64,000 bases of DNA from an uncultured Bacteroides sp. Its GTDB lineage: Bacteria > Bacteroidota > Bacteroidia > Bacteroidales > Bacteroidaceae. The stretch is taken from positions 186,001 to 250,000 of the forward strand of contig CASFGA010000006.1 of assembly GCA_949294185.1 (NCBI GenBank), in the 5' to 3' direction. Positions 7,937 to 18,600 of the stretch are shown piece after piece (position 1 is the first letter of the stretch; the number at the start of each line of letters is the position of its first letter). Made by a program: the position numbers and the translations under genes. The notes under the pieces are model-generated. The model was not told the origin of the DNA, did no database searches, and saw only the letters and a list, made by a program, of their open reading frames with translations.

Positions 7937-9205
7937 TTACTTTTGGATGACTCTTACTTTCTTTACTCCCCTCAGATAATATTTCACGGTCTTTCCGGCC
8001 TGGATGACGCGCTTGTTTACGAAACTGAATGTCGAGTCGCCGTCGCAGCAGAGATAGCGTCCGTTGGACTCGAATCCTGCCACTCCGTTGTCTTCCAGAA
8101 ACGAACTGATGTTTCCCACATTTTTGTAGTATTGGTCTCTGATTTCTTTCGCCTCTTCGATGGTGAACATGCGCCAGTTTGCAAGTTCGTCTTCCTGATA
8201 ATCGCTCAGCGTAGCCTGGGCTTCATCGGCATACAGAAACCATTGCACCGGGCTGACAAGTGTGGCTATCACTTCTTCTTCAGTCTTTATCGTGTCGGCT
8301 TTCCATACATACACGTTGCCCCACACGCATTCATCGCCCGGGAGCTGCAGTGCATAGATGGTTTCCATGTCTTCTCCGCCCTCCTCTTCTCCGCCGGAGT
8401 TGTCCGGTTCCGTTTCTTCAAAATCCATCTCCACATCTGCGGCGGCCTGCCATCCGTTTATCTGAAACTTGCCTTCCAGAGTCATGCCTTCATGCAGGTT
8501 TCCGGTAAGGCGATAGATTCCCCCTTGCTGCAGAGCCTGTCTGTAAGTGTAGCTGTATGCCTGTGTTTCCCCTTCGGTCTGGACTTCGACGGATATTCGT
8601 GTGCGGGTGCTTTCCGATGGGAAAACATAAAGGTCGGCTGTCCAGATGCCGTCTTTCTGCCTGCATTCCGTAGAACACATCCGGTTGTCATTCCGTGGGC
8701 TTCCGTCTAATGAAACGGAGGAACTGACGGGCGAGACGCGGACGGTGATGCTTCGGGCTTTTTCGGGCATGGAATGGAAGGTGAACTGTAGGTTGCAGAC
8801 AGCAGGTGCAGGACTGACTACGGCTTTCAGGCCTTCCTCTGCGTGGATATCTGTGCTGCCGAGCAGCAGCGGAGAGGTGGCGCAGTTGTTTTGGCCGGAT
8901 GACAGGCTGTCGTTGGCATAGGAATATGCACCTCCCGACAGGCCGGAACAGACAGTCAGGGTGTAGTCGCCAGACGCGAGCGGGAGCAGAGCCGGCATGC
9001 CGTCTTCGGATATTTCCGCCTGCTTGGTTGCCTGTGTCTCGTGGTCGCGGACAAACAGTGACAATGGATAGGAAAGTGCGGGTGTCTCTTCGTCAGACAG
9101 ACATAAGGTGACGGTGCAATCCTTGCTTTTGTCTTCGTCTTCAATCTGGTAGCTGCCGCATGATGCGGTCATGGCCAATAGAAATAGAATGAGGGTCTGC
9201 TTCAT
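7937..9205 (-). CDS. FimB/Mfa2-like lipoprotein
   Basis: A 422-residue predicted lipoprotein. The start MKQTLILFLLAMTASC is chosen over an upstream in-frame ATG because it begins the signal peptide with lipobox TASC. Acidic residues after the Cys (IEDEDK) fit the surface-export rule of Bacteroides lipoproteins. The N-terminal 270 residues look like the fimbrillin-associated FimB/Mfa2 family (CTVTLCL, then short beta-rich segments). A Gly/Glu-rich linker leads to a second module with conserved Trp and Cys. No major fimbrillin gene is close, so a role as a surface anchor or adhesin is inferred only. A terminator separates it from the SusC/D operon. Confidence 0.6.
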   Translation of the reverse strand: MKQTLILFLLAMTASCGSYQIEDEDKSKDCTVTLCLSDEETPALSYPLSLFVRDHETQATKQAEISEDGMPALLPLASGDYTLTVCSGLSGGAYSYANDSLSSGQNNCATSPLLLGSTDIHAEEGLKAVVSPAPAVCNLQFTFHSMPEKARSITVRVSPVSSSVSLDGSPRNDNRMCSTECRQKDGIWTADLYVFPSESTRTRISVEVQTEGETQAYSYTYRQALQQGGIYRLTGNLHEGMTLEGKFQINGWQAAADVEMDFEETEPDNSGGEEEGGEDMETIYALQLPGDECVWGNVYVWKADTIKTEEEVIATLVSPVQWFLYADEAQATLSDYQEDELANWRMFTIEEAKEIRDQYYKNVGNISSFLEDNGVAGFESNGRYLCCDGDSTFSFVNKRVIQAGKTVKYYLRGVKKVRVIQK

Positions 9206-9385
9206 GTCTTTTTTATTACAATAACGCAGACTTTCCGGAATGGATACCATTTTTCCGAAGAAAAATGGCAAAAAAAATCGGGACAGGACAAAAACAAGTT
9301 TTGGTTGAGGTGAAAATGGCGTATGATAGGGCGTTTTCATGTGTTGCTGTAATGCCTGATGTGTGGCGGCCGCGGAAAAAAGAAA

Positions 9386-9424
9386 AAGACAGGCAAGGAA
9401 TAATGGAAATTCCTTACCTGTCTT
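9386..9424 (-). terminator. Terminator of the first susC-susD operon
   Basis: aagacaggcaaggaa and ttccttacctgtctt (9386-9400, 9410-9424) form a 15-bp stem with one wobble pair. On the minus strand the stem is followed by a T-rich tract. It lies 22 bases past the DUF3823 stop. Confidence 0.88.
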
Positions 9425-9445
9425 CTTTTCAGTATGATTCAGCTG

Positions 9446-10153
9446 TTAATCCAGTCTTGTAACTGGAGAGTAGATAGCCTGGTCGGAACCGGTAGGCCAT
9501 AAGGCGATACGTCCGAAGAGAGTACCTCTTTTCAGTGCTGTCTGGAACATCTGATTGTCGATATAGTCTCTGTTGGCAAAAGTATAGGTCTTGCCTCCTG
9601 CTGCATATTCCGCCATATTGTCCGTTTCATCGTAGCGGTCTACATTGTGTTCCGCATCGTTCAGGAATTGTGTAGTTCCTAATAACAGCATTACCCGGTC
9701 AATGCCGTTGCCTGCTATGTTGTTTACATCGAAAGATGCGCTGACAACGTTTCCGCTGCGCGTAATCTTGGCGTTTTCTACCAGATAGTAAGGCACTACT
9801 TCAACATCCTGTGTGGCTGTTCCGCGCAGATTTATTTCAATCGTGTCTCTGCCTTCTGAAGTCCATGGGCCGTTCCCGGCCGTGGTTATCAGCTGATATT
9901 CTCCGTCGAAGATACAGATGGAAAACTCTCCGTCTTGGTTCACATATACATTTACAGGGTCATGCTTGGCATATCCTCTTTGGTATAACTGTAGTCTTAC
10001 AGCTTCATTTCCGCGCAGTTGAAGGGGCTCTCCTTTATAGGTGACCCGTCCTGCGATGAAAGATTCAGGCGCATCGTAATTGTCTTTCGTGCAGCTTGGC
10101 AGTATGAAAGCAGCAAGCATGAAGGCTGCACATATTTTAAATAATGTATTCAT
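9446..10153 (-). CDS. DUF3823 lipoprotein, SusCD-associated
   Basis: A 235-residue lipoprotein with signal and lipobox in FILPSCTKDNYDAPE. The acidic residues after Cys suggest surface display. The sequence matches the DUF3823 family (FIAGRVTYKGEPLQLRGNE, then GEFSICIFDGEYQLITTAG): a transthyretin-like beta sandwich that usually follows susD and probably binds glycan at the cell surface. It is the third gene of the susC-susD-DUF3823 operon, 21 bases after susD, and precedes a terminator. Confidence 0.82.
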   Translation of the reverse strand: MNTLFKICAAFMLAAFILPSCTKDNYDAPESFIAGRVTYKGEPLQLRGNEAVRLQLYQRGYAKHDPVNVYVNQDGEFSICIFDGEYQLITTAGNGPWTSEGRDTIEINLRGTATQDVEVVPYYLVENAKITRSGNVVSASFDVNNIAGNGIDRVMLLLGTTQFLNDAEHNVDRYDETDNMAEYAAGGKTYTFANRDYIDNQMFQTALKRGTLFGRIALWPTGSDQAIYSPVTRLD

Positions 10154-10174
10154 CTTGTAGGTTTTTAATTTTGA

Positions 10175-12043
10175 TTATTGGAACGGATTCTTCACAAGTT
10201 TGGGGTTGTTGTTTATCCATCCATTGTCAATCTCCCCATAGTATTGGGCATCTGTGCAATGGTAAGGTCTGGTCCATAAGTTCAGGGTTGCCAGGTTCTT
10301 TTCAATAAACACCCATTTGCCGTCATTCGGGTCACCCGGGGCTACGACCTTGTAAGGCCATAATCCTAAACGTTGTGCAGACCGTGTTTCGGGGTTTCCG
10401 TTCCAGATTTTGTCGGCCTCCATCCAGCGTTTCAGTTGCCACCAGCGTTGTCCTTCGAAAGCGAATTCCACACGGTTTTCATGCATGATTTTGTCGTGGT
10501 CAATGCTTGTCAGCGGCTGGATGCCGGCACGCTTGCGGATTTCGTTGATGTATCCCAGTGCAGTTGCATCGTTGTTGTCACGGCTCAGCTCCCATGTTGC
10601 TTCTGCTGCGACAAGGTAAGCCTCGGCGATACGGAAATGTACATTCCACATGTCAGAACCCCGTCCGATGGTTCCGGCTGCCGGAGTCGCGTCCAGATAC
10701 TTGCGGACATAGAATCCGGTGCGGTTGATTTCACGTTCGTTTCCTCCGAACGGGCCGTTGTTGGCGGTGATCAGGCGATGTTCCTCATCGTATGAGTTAC
10801 GTGCGCCGGTCAGTTCTGTCCACTGTCCGTTTTCTTTTCTCAGCTGTCCGGCTTGGAGTTCGATAACCTGTCCGCCGAAACTTGATCCGGGCAGGATGAT
10901 GGAACCGTTCAGACGCGGGTCACGTTCCAGGAAGAGGGAAGTCGGATCTTCGAAGAACTTGGGATTGTCAGGCGTGCCTACATCAAAAGGCATTCCTTTG
11001 CCTCTGTCGGCTTCACTTGCATTGATCGGCTCGAAAGCTTCTACCAGACCCAAGATAACCGACAAGCGGTCGCAGCCTGTATCTTGGGCGATACTTTTCG
11101 GCAGATTGTTCGTCGTAAATCCGTGTGTCTTGCCCGGAGACACGAAATCGAAGCACCAGATTACTTCCGTGTTTCCGTCTTTCTGACATACAGCCTTGTA
11201 GAAATTGTCTGCATAAGCTTGCGGAGTATTTTCTGTGGCATACATCAGTTTGTACGGGCCTTTTTCGATGACCTCCTTGGCGGCAGCCAGAGCGGTTTGG
11301 TAGTAACCTTCTGCTTTTTCAGCCGGGATTCCCACTTCTCCGCCCTCTGTGCGCAGTTGCGGATGCTTGTCTGGAGTGTTGTATCGCGCCAGTGAAGCGG
11401 CCGTAATGGCAGCGCGCGCTTCCAGCATCTTGGCCACCCAATAGTTGGCACGTGCGTTATGGGTGTTGGTATTCTTGGTCAGAAGCTTTTCTGCCTCCTG
11501 ACATTCAGATATGATGTAGTCGTATAGTGCGGCTTCGGTAGAGCGCGGCACCTGGATGGTCGTGATGTCCATCCCCGGCGTGTAGTCGAAAATCTGGTCG
11601 CCAATGATCGGAACGCCGCCCAGGCTTCTTCCCATGCAATAATAGACCCAAGCACGGATGTATCGCACTTCTCCGATGTAAGAGTTTTTAGTTTCTTCAT
11701 CGATGGCTGTTGAGGCCTTTACTCCTTCAATGAATACATTCAAGTCGTGCAGCAACGTGTAGTCGTATTCACGCCATTTGTTCCGGTCGAAATATTCGTC
11801 TTGATTCGTGTCGTAATGAACGACCTCGTCTATCGCTGTCCAAGGGTCCCAGTCTTCTACCTTCTGACCATACATGATGCGTCCGTAGAAATTGGCGATG
11901 ACGGATTTTATCAGAGTAGGGTCTCCATACGTTTGTTCCTGAGTCAATATGGTGTCAGGCTTTGTGTCCAGAAAGTCACTGCAACTGTTAAACGTTAACA
12001 TCGCAGCAGCTAATGAAGCTGCAAATAAATATTTTCTTTTCAT
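10175..12043 (-). CDS. SusD-like surface glycan-binding lipoprotein (RagB/SusD family)
   Basis: A 622-residue lipoprotein (lipobox in LTFNSCSDFLDTKPD) that caps its SusC partner and captures glycan. The N terminus has the SusD hallmark CSDFLDTKPDTILTQEQ. Further SusD features follow: the tetratricopeptide-like region around RAWVYYCMG, and the C-terminal FRIAEAYLVAAEA plus RVEFAFEGQRWWQLKRW. It begins 12 bases after the susC stop, so the two are co-transcribed. Length is on the large side of the family. Confidence 0.95.
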   Translation of the reverse strand: MKRKYLFAASLAAAMLTFNSCSDFLDTKPDTILTQEQTYGDPTLIKSVIANFYGRIMYGQKVEDWDPWTAIDEVVHYDTNQDEYFDRNKWREYDYTLLHDLNVFIEGVKASTAIDEETKNSYIGEVRYIRAWVYYCMGRSLGGVPIIGDQIFDYTPGMDITTIQVPRSTEAALYDYIISECQEAEKLLTKNTNTHNARANYWVAKMLEARAAITAASLARYNTPDKHPQLRTEGGEVGIPAEKAEGYYQTALAAAKEVIEKGPYKLMYATENTPQAYADNFYKAVCQKDGNTEVIWCFDFVSPGKTHGFTTNNLPKSIAQDTGCDRLSVILGLVEAFEPINASEADRGKGMPFDVGTPDNPKFFEDPTSLFLERDPRLNGSIILPGSSFGGQVIELQAGQLRKENGQWTELTGARNSYDEEHRLITANNGPFGGNEREINRTGFYVRKYLDATPAAGTIGRGSDMWNVHFRIAEAYLVAAEATWELSRDNNDATALGYINEIRKRAGIQPLTSIDHDKIMHENRVEFAFEGQRWWQLKRWMEADKIWNGNPETRSAQRLGLWPYKVVAPGDPNDGKWVFIEKNLATLNLWTRPYHCTDAQYYGEIDNGWINNNPKLVKNPFQ

Positions 12044-12055
12044 TGTTACTTATGC

Positions 12056-15000
12056 TTAAAATTTAAGGTTTACACCAAGGTTGATGACTCGCATCGGAGG
12101 ATAATCCAAACCGTTGTCGCTTGCACATTCCGGGTCCATGATGCCTTTCAGGTTAGAGATGGAAAGCAGGTTGGTTCCTGAAATGTATACGCGTAAGTTG
12201 CTGATGCCAGTATGGTTCAACCATGCCTGTGGCAGAGTATAGCCGAATTCCAGATTGCGTAACTTGATATATTTTACATTGTGCATCCAGAATGTACTGG
12301 TATCGTATGCGCTGGTCTCATCCGAATTCAGACGCAGCATCGGATATTTTCCCGGAATCAGTTCACTGTCTGCATCAAACGGGTCAGAAAGGTGCCATGC
12401 GTCATTCAATACTTCACTCGGGCTGTTTCCGTCATTCTGGAACGGACGCGCCGTTTCGTAACGTTGAATCCATGAAGTCATGCCAGAGCCCGTCCAGTCC
12501 ATCGCTAAGTCAAATCCTTTCCATGAAGCTGAAATGTTGATACCGAAGTTGATGGTCGGTGTACTGTCTACGCGGTAACCAATCGGACGTTCGTCCAAGC
12601 TGTTGATGACACCGTCATTGTTCTGGTCTTTGTACATAATGTCGCCCGGAACGACTGTACGGTTTCCTTTCCGGTCGTTATCAATCGGGTAAGTGGCAAT
12701 CTGTTCCCAACTTTCAAATCTTCCGATGGCTTCATATCCCCAGTTGATGTAACCTACACGGTGCCAGATGCTGTTTCGGTATTCGTCCCAAGAGTTGCTG
12801 AAGCGAGGCTTGTATTGTTCCCAGTCGAAGAAACGTGAGTATGTCATGTTGGCTCCTACGCTGTAATGGAAGTCATTGATGTTGTCAGTCCAGTTGATTG
12901 AAGCGTCAAAACCTTTATGCATGTCCGATCTCAGATTCTCTTTCGGCAGAGAAATGCCGGCTTCATTGGGAATCAATACATCATAGCGGGATTCAGAGAT
13001 GCCATCGCGCACGCGGCGGAAGTAGTCTACCTGCATATTCAGTCGGTTGTTAAGGAATCCCATGTCGACTCCGATGTCCAGAATCTTGGCTGTCATCCAG
13101 GAAAGTACCTGATTGGGCAGTCCGCGGGTGCTTGAGCCTACAACCCAGTTGCCGTCAAGTACGGCTCCGCCATTGTTGTAAGTGTATCCGGGAAGGAAGT
13201 CGAATGCTGCATAGTCGGACACATTGTCGTCTCCCACTTCTCCGTATGAGCCTCTGACCTTTAGATTGGTGATGATTTCTCCGATTTTGTTTTCCTTCCA
13301 GAACTTTTCTTCAGAGATTCTCCATCCTAAAGATGCTGAAGGGAAGAATCCCCAACGGTGTCCGGGGCGGAATTTCCATGAACCATCCCAGCGTCCGATA
13401 AGTTCCACCAGATATTTGTCCGCATAGTTGTAGTTGATACGCCCAAGATATCCCATGCGTGCTTCGGTGCGGTTGCCGTCGTCGTTGAACTCTACGATTT
13501 CCTTCAGGCGGATTAAGTCCATAGCGTTGGATACCGGAGTGGAATGAATCCACATTTTGGGGCGCTTGCGTTGGCTTGCCTCGAAGCTGGCAACGGCTGT
13601 GATTGAGTGTTTCCCGAATTTCCGGTCGTAATTGAGCTGGAAATTGGCTATCTGGTCTTCCACTTTCTCGCGATTGCGCTCTCTGTAAGGATTGGTCATG
13701 GCATCCGTCACGTAGTAAGAATCGTTGGCAGGGTCGTATGCATAGAGATTGAATGTGTATTCTTGGTTGTCCAGTTCGTTGTATGCATAATAATATCCCA
13801 GCAATCCTTTGAATTTCAAGCCGTCCAATATTTCATATTCGGCTGTACCGTTCATCTGGATAACCCGCCATACATCTGAAACCCTACCGGATGTCTCATA
13901 ATTAAGGATGGCGAAGTTGGTTTCAGCCTGGTCTGATACTTTCTGCGGATAATTCGGATTGTCGTTGGCAAAAGGACGCTTGGTCGGCTGATTCTTCAGC
14001 GTGGCGAAACGCGGCAGCCAGTAGTCGTCATTTCCAGGAACGCCCGGGTGGCGTCTGTCTTCGATGCGTCCGTTTACGGTGGCTCCCACTTTCAACCGCT
14101 CGTTGACATTCATTTCAATGCTCATCTGGGCATTGGTACGGCGGAAACTGCCGTAGTTCCGTACCGTTGCATCCTGGTTGATGTGTGATACGGCTACATA
14201 ATAGTTTGCCTTGTCGGTACCTCCCGAGAAGTTGGTATTGATATAATATTGAGGAGCGGTTACCCAGATGTAGTCTCCCCAGTCCCAACCTTGATATTGG
14301 GGAGTCTTTCCGGCCATCCACTTGTCATATTCTTCTTTGTTGTATCGGCGGTCTCCTCCTGTTCTTCCGGAGAAAGTTTCGGCTGTAGCGTATGCGTGGA
14401 CATACTCCTTGACAGAAGCCGGGTCTACGAACTTTGAATTTTTCTGCCATCCATAGTAGGCGTTTACCGAAACGGTATTCTTCGTGTTTCTTGCACCCTT
14501 CTTTGTGGTGACAACGACTACACCGTTGGCTGCCCGCAAGCCATACAGGGCGGCCGATGCATCTTTCAATATGGAGATAGACTCGATGTCGTTGAAGTCC
14601 ATGTTATTGAATTGGCCTTCGTCGCTCACGATACCATCGATGACAAACAAGGGGGTTCCCATGTTACGGATTTGCAATGCTGTGGTTGAACCCGGCGCAC
14701 CGCTTTGCTGGCGTGAGTTCAAACCGGCTATCTTACCTACCAGAGCACCACTGGCCGTTACTGCTGAAGAGCGTTTGATTTCACTGGACTTGATGGCTGA
14801 TACAGATCCGGTCAGTGTTGCCTTCTTTTGCGACATACCGAAACCTGTCACAACAATTTCGTTCAACATTTCGGTTTCTTCTTTCAGCGTGACCTGAATG
14901 GAAGAAGAACGGCCTACTTTGACGGTTTGGGTGGCATATCCGATGTATGAAATCTCCAATTCGGCATTGGAATCTACATTCAGTTCGAAATTTCCATCCA

Positions 15001-15262
15001 TGTCAGTGATTGTTCCTGTCGATGTTCCGTTGACTCTTACGGTTGCCCCGATTACAGGTTGTCCGGTTTCGTCGACCACTACGCCCTTTACAAGGCGCTG
15101 TTGCTGGAGTGTTTCGGTGGAAGCACCAGAGTGTAGGGGAAAATCATTTCCCCATACGTAGCTGTATCCGTTGGATAACAACGTTAGTGTGACTGCACAC
15201 AGCGGGATTCGCCACAGACTGCTACGGTTTGAGTGATGAGTTTTTGCTTCTCTTTTACTCAT
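12056..15262 (-). CDS. SusC-like TonB-dependent outer-membrane transporter
   Basis: A 1068-residue SusC/RagA transporter that imports oligosaccharides across the outer membrane with TonB energy. After the signal region there is a carboxypeptidase-D-like beta domain (about residues 58-130, KGVVVDETGQPVIGATV), the TonB-box-like stretch NEIVVTGFG, the plug (SGALVGKIAGLNSR, ASAALYGLRAANGVVVVTT) and a long beta barrel ending in NLGVNLKF. It is the first gene of a minus-strand operon and is divergent from the hybrid regulator that probably controls it. Confidence 0.95.
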   Translation of the reverse strand: MSKREAKTHHSNRSSLWRIPLCAVTLTLLSNGYSYVWGNDFPLHSGASTETLQQQRLVKGVVVDETGQPVIGATVRVNGTSTGTITDMDGNFELNVDSNAELEISYIGYATQTVKVGRSSSIQVTLKEETEMLNEIVVTGFGMSQKKATLTGSVSAIKSSEIKRSSAVTASGALVGKIAGLNSRQQSGAPGSTTALQIRNMGTPLFVIDGIVSDEGQFNNMDFNDIESISILKDASAALYGLRAANGVVVVTTKKGARNTKNTVSVNAYYGWQKNSKFVDPASVKEYVHAYATAETFSGRTGGDRRYNKEEYDKWMAGKTPQYQGWDWGDYIWVTAPQYYINTNFSGGTDKANYYVAVSHINQDATVRNYGSFRRTNAQMSIEMNVNERLKVGATVNGRIEDRRHPGVPGNDDYWLPRFATLKNQPTKRPFANDNPNYPQKVSDQAETNFAILNYETSGRVSDVWRVIQMNGTAEYEILDGLKFKGLLGYYYAYNELDNQEYTFNLYAYDPANDSYYVTDAMTNPYRERNREKVEDQIANFQLNYDRKFGKHSITAVASFEASQRKRPKMWIHSTPVSNAMDLIRLKEIVEFNDDGNRTEARMGYLGRINYNYADKYLVELIGRWDGSWKFRPGHRWGFFPSASLGWRISEEKFWKENKIGEIITNLKVRGSYGEVGDDNVSDYAAFDFLPGYTYNNGGAVLDGNWVVGSSTRGLPNQVLSWMTAKILDIGVDMGFLNNRLNMQVDYFRRVRDGISESRYDVLIPNEAGISLPKENLRSDMHKGFDASINWTDNINDFHYSVGANMTYSRFFDWEQYKPRFSNSWDEYRNSIWHRVGYINWGYEAIGRFESWEQIATYPIDNDRKGNRTVVPGDIMYKDQNNDGVINSLDERPIGYRVDSTPTINFGINISASWKGFDLAMDWTGSGMTSWIQRYETARPFQNDGNSPSEVLNDAWHLSDPFDADSELIPGKYPMLRLNSDETSAYDTSTFWMHNVKYIKLRNLEFGYTLPQAWLNHTGISNLRVYISGTNLLSISNLKGIMDPECASDNGLDYPPMRVINLGVNLKF

Positions 15263-15658
15263 AGCGATAAATTTAAAGTTGATACTAAATTTGTTGAATA
15301 ACTAATATAATTTTGTTTTATAGTAACGCGTTATTTTTTTGGTCATAGTAAAATTGCTGTTGGTAGTGTTTGTTGAACGTGCAAAAGAATAACATTATAT
15401 TGTTATATCCGAGAAAAAGCTATTCAATAAATAATAGTAATGTTGTGGATTTTTAATAAAATGGCGATATAGAGTTATTTTGGGCGTTTATGGCTGGAAT
15501 GTTTTGTTTTTTGGTCAGATATTTTCGTCTTGAACCGTTGTCTTGCACTCTGCTTTTAATTTAAAATCAGAAATTGCGGACTGGATGGAAATATATTTGT
15601 AACTTTGAACACCCTTGAGATGTTGTTATCATAAAATTAGTTCATAAGCGATTTAGTT
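15263..15658. promoter_or_regulatory. Divergent regulatory region between susC and its hybrid regulator
   Basis: A 396-base AT-rich region with no gene. It holds the palindrome taacgcgtta (15324-15333), an 11-bp direct repeat ttttttggtca (15335-15345 and 15507-15517), and an inverted repeat ataaca/tgttat (15389-15406). The last overlaps a -7-like box on the minus strand (TTCTTTTG, 15382-15389) with T-rich -33 material at 15412-15417. These are candidate operator sites for the hybrid regulator. Confidence 0.5.
15592..15607 (+). promoter_or_regulatory. Two adjacent -7 boxes for the hybrid regulator
   Basis: TATATTTG (15592-15599) and TAACTTTG (15600-15607) both match TAnnTTTG and lie 53-60 bases before the regulator's ATG. 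One of them is probably the promoter; the -33 box is not clear. Confidence 0.55.
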
Positions 15659-18600
15659 ATGTTGTTCAAGTTTCCGACCGCGGTGTTTAAATACATGTTG
15701 GCCTGTCTTATACTGTTGGCAGGAAGTTTTTCGGCGAAGGCATCCGATGCTTACTTGCTCAATTCCTACACAGTAGAGGATGGCCTGTCTCATAATACCG
15801 TGTGGTGCGCTCTGCAAGACAGCTATGGATTTATCTGGTTCGGTACCAGTAACGGACTGAATTGCTTTGACGGCCGTAATAACGTGGTGTATCGGGTCTC
15901 TTCGCAAGGTGATGCAAACTCGTTGGGCAATAATTTCGTTCATTCCTTGTTTGAAGACAAGGAGGGGCGTATATGGGTAGGTACGAACTGCGGCATCTAT
16001 ATCTATGACCGGACCCGCGACGCCTTTTCTTTTTTCGACTGTAAGACCGAGTTTGATGTATCCATAAGCAGTGAGGTGAGCCGTATCGTTTTGCTGTCTG
16101 ACGGCTTGATTGCAATCGCTACATTGGGGCAGGGATTGTTTTTTTATCATACCGAGACCCAGACTCTGGTGCAGGATAATATACGTTCGTCGTTTGTGTG
16201 GGATATTTGCGTAGGAGAGGACAAGGGGTTTTGCATCTCTTCTTTGAGGAATGATGTTTTGTGCTTTGACCGTCAAGGGGAATATCAGAAGACCTATCAA
16301 GTGCCATCGCTGGGCGATGCCCGGTCATCGTTTGACAGGATAAACTGCCTTCAGCTGATGGACGGGAATTTATGGCTGGGAACAGATGGCAGATATCTTT
16401 TTGAAATTGATACAGAATCCGGAATGGTCAGTCACCATGAGATTGATACGGACAGATTCCGGGCGGTCAGATGCCTGATGCCGTGGAAAGAAGGCTGCCT
16501 GTTGGCCGGGACAGACAATGGCCTGTATAGCTTTGACTGCAGGAAAGGAATCTGGTCGCCTGTATACAGCTCGGCCGGTCAAGGCTTCGGGAATAAAGGG
16601 AGCATCAATGCTTTGATGAAGGATGTGGAGGGAGGAATATGGGCTTTGACCAATATGCAGGGTGTGAAGTATCTGTCGACACGAATCAAGCCGTTCGAAC
16701 GTTACCAGACACAGGGCGGAGTGGTGAATGCCTTTTGTGAAGACAGGCAGAGGAAGGTGGTATGGCTGGGAATGGCCAACGGACTATATCAGTATGACCT
16801 GCAGAGCAAGGAGATGAAAGAGTATCCGATGGGAGGAAAAGACGGGCAGAAATATGATATCCGAACTCTTTATCTGCAAAATGACGAATTGTGGATCGGC
16901 ACATCCGCCAACGGACTGATTGTCTTGGAATGCAATACGGGGAGGATGCGGCATTATAATCATTCTTATACAGTGCCGAATACGATTTGCAGCGATGATG
17001 TGCAGAAAATATATATCTGTCGGAACGGACGGGTTTATGTGGGGACAAGCTGGGGGCTCTGCTTCTATAATCCGGAAGAAGACGATTTTCATACCGAAAT
17101 AACGATTGGGGTGATGATTTCCATTACGGATATCCTTGAAGACGGACATGGAAATGTCTGGATTGCAACCGCTAATAATGGAGTATTCCTTTACAGGCAG
17201 ACCCAGAATGTATGGAAGCATTATACACATAGCGGGCAAGACAGGCATTCTATCAGCAGCAATTCGATTATGACCCTCTTTGAAGACAAGAACGGAGTGG
17301 TGTGGTTTGGTACCAACGGAAACGGACTTTGCTATTTTGATGAAGGGAAAAACTGTTTTGTTGACTTCGGGCGGCATAACCAGTGGCTTTCCAGTCAGGT
17401 GGTTTATGCCGTAGAGCAAGATTATGCAGGCATGTTTTGGATGTCGACCAATGCGGGAATCGTCAAGCTTGACCCCAAAGTGGCGGACGCTTATCAGCGT
17501 TATACGGAGTCAGACGGCCTGCAAAGCAATCAGTTCAGTGCCAGAGCCTCGCTGAAAGATGCGGACGGCATCATTTATTTCGGCGGAATCAACGGATTCA
17601 ACGCTTTTCTGCCATCTTCTTTTCCCTCCAATTCTTATGTTCCGCCTGTGTATATTACGGATATATCACTGATGCGGATTGACAATAAAAAGGAGATGCA
17701 CGGGCTGCTTCAGCTTGACAAGCCGCTTTATCTGGCAGAGAAAGTTGAGATTCCCTATGCCTATAACAGCTTTACAGTCTATTTTTCCGCGTTGAGCTAT
17801 CAGGATCCCCGGAAAAACCACTATTCATACAAGCTTGAGGGGGTGGATAAAGAATGGTTCGATGACTTGGAAAACAATTCTGTATCCTATCATAACCTCT
17901 CTCCGGGGAAGTACCGCCTTTTGGTGAGAGGTTCAAACAATGATTTGAAGTGGAATGAAAAGACGGCTGAGCTGTGGATTGTCATCACGCCTCCGTGGTG
18001 GCTGTCGCCGTGGGCCTATGCTTTTTATGCGCTGGTTGTGGTCTGCGTCTTGGCCTATCTGCTGTGGAGGCGTGACCGGCATATAAAAAACAAGTACAGG
18101 AAGCGTATGGAAATCTACCAGGTAGAGAAGGAGAAAGAGCTTTATCGGTCAAAAATCAATTTCTTCATTAATCTGGTGCATGAAATACGGACTCCGTTGA
18201 GCCTGATCAAGTTGCCTTTGGAGACTCTGAAAGAGGGAAGGACGAATGCCGGTGAAGACAAATACCTGTCGGTGATAGATAAAAATGTAGATTACCTGTT
18301 GGGAGTGACAAATGAATTGCTCGATTTCCAGAAAATGGAGTCTGGAGTCGTGCAGCTGCACTTGAAGAAGCAGGATATCGTAAGGTTGCTGCACGATATC
18401 TATAATCAGTTTGTGGGACTGGCCGAGCTGAAACATATCACATTGACATTGGTTATCCCCGAGCAGTTCCGCCTGGAGGCGGTTGTCGATGTGGATAAGG
18501 TGAGCAAGATCATTGTAAACCTGGTCAGCAACGCCATGAAGTATGCCCGCCGCCGCATTGATGTCCGGATAAAGAAGCAGGATGACGCTACGTTCTGCAT

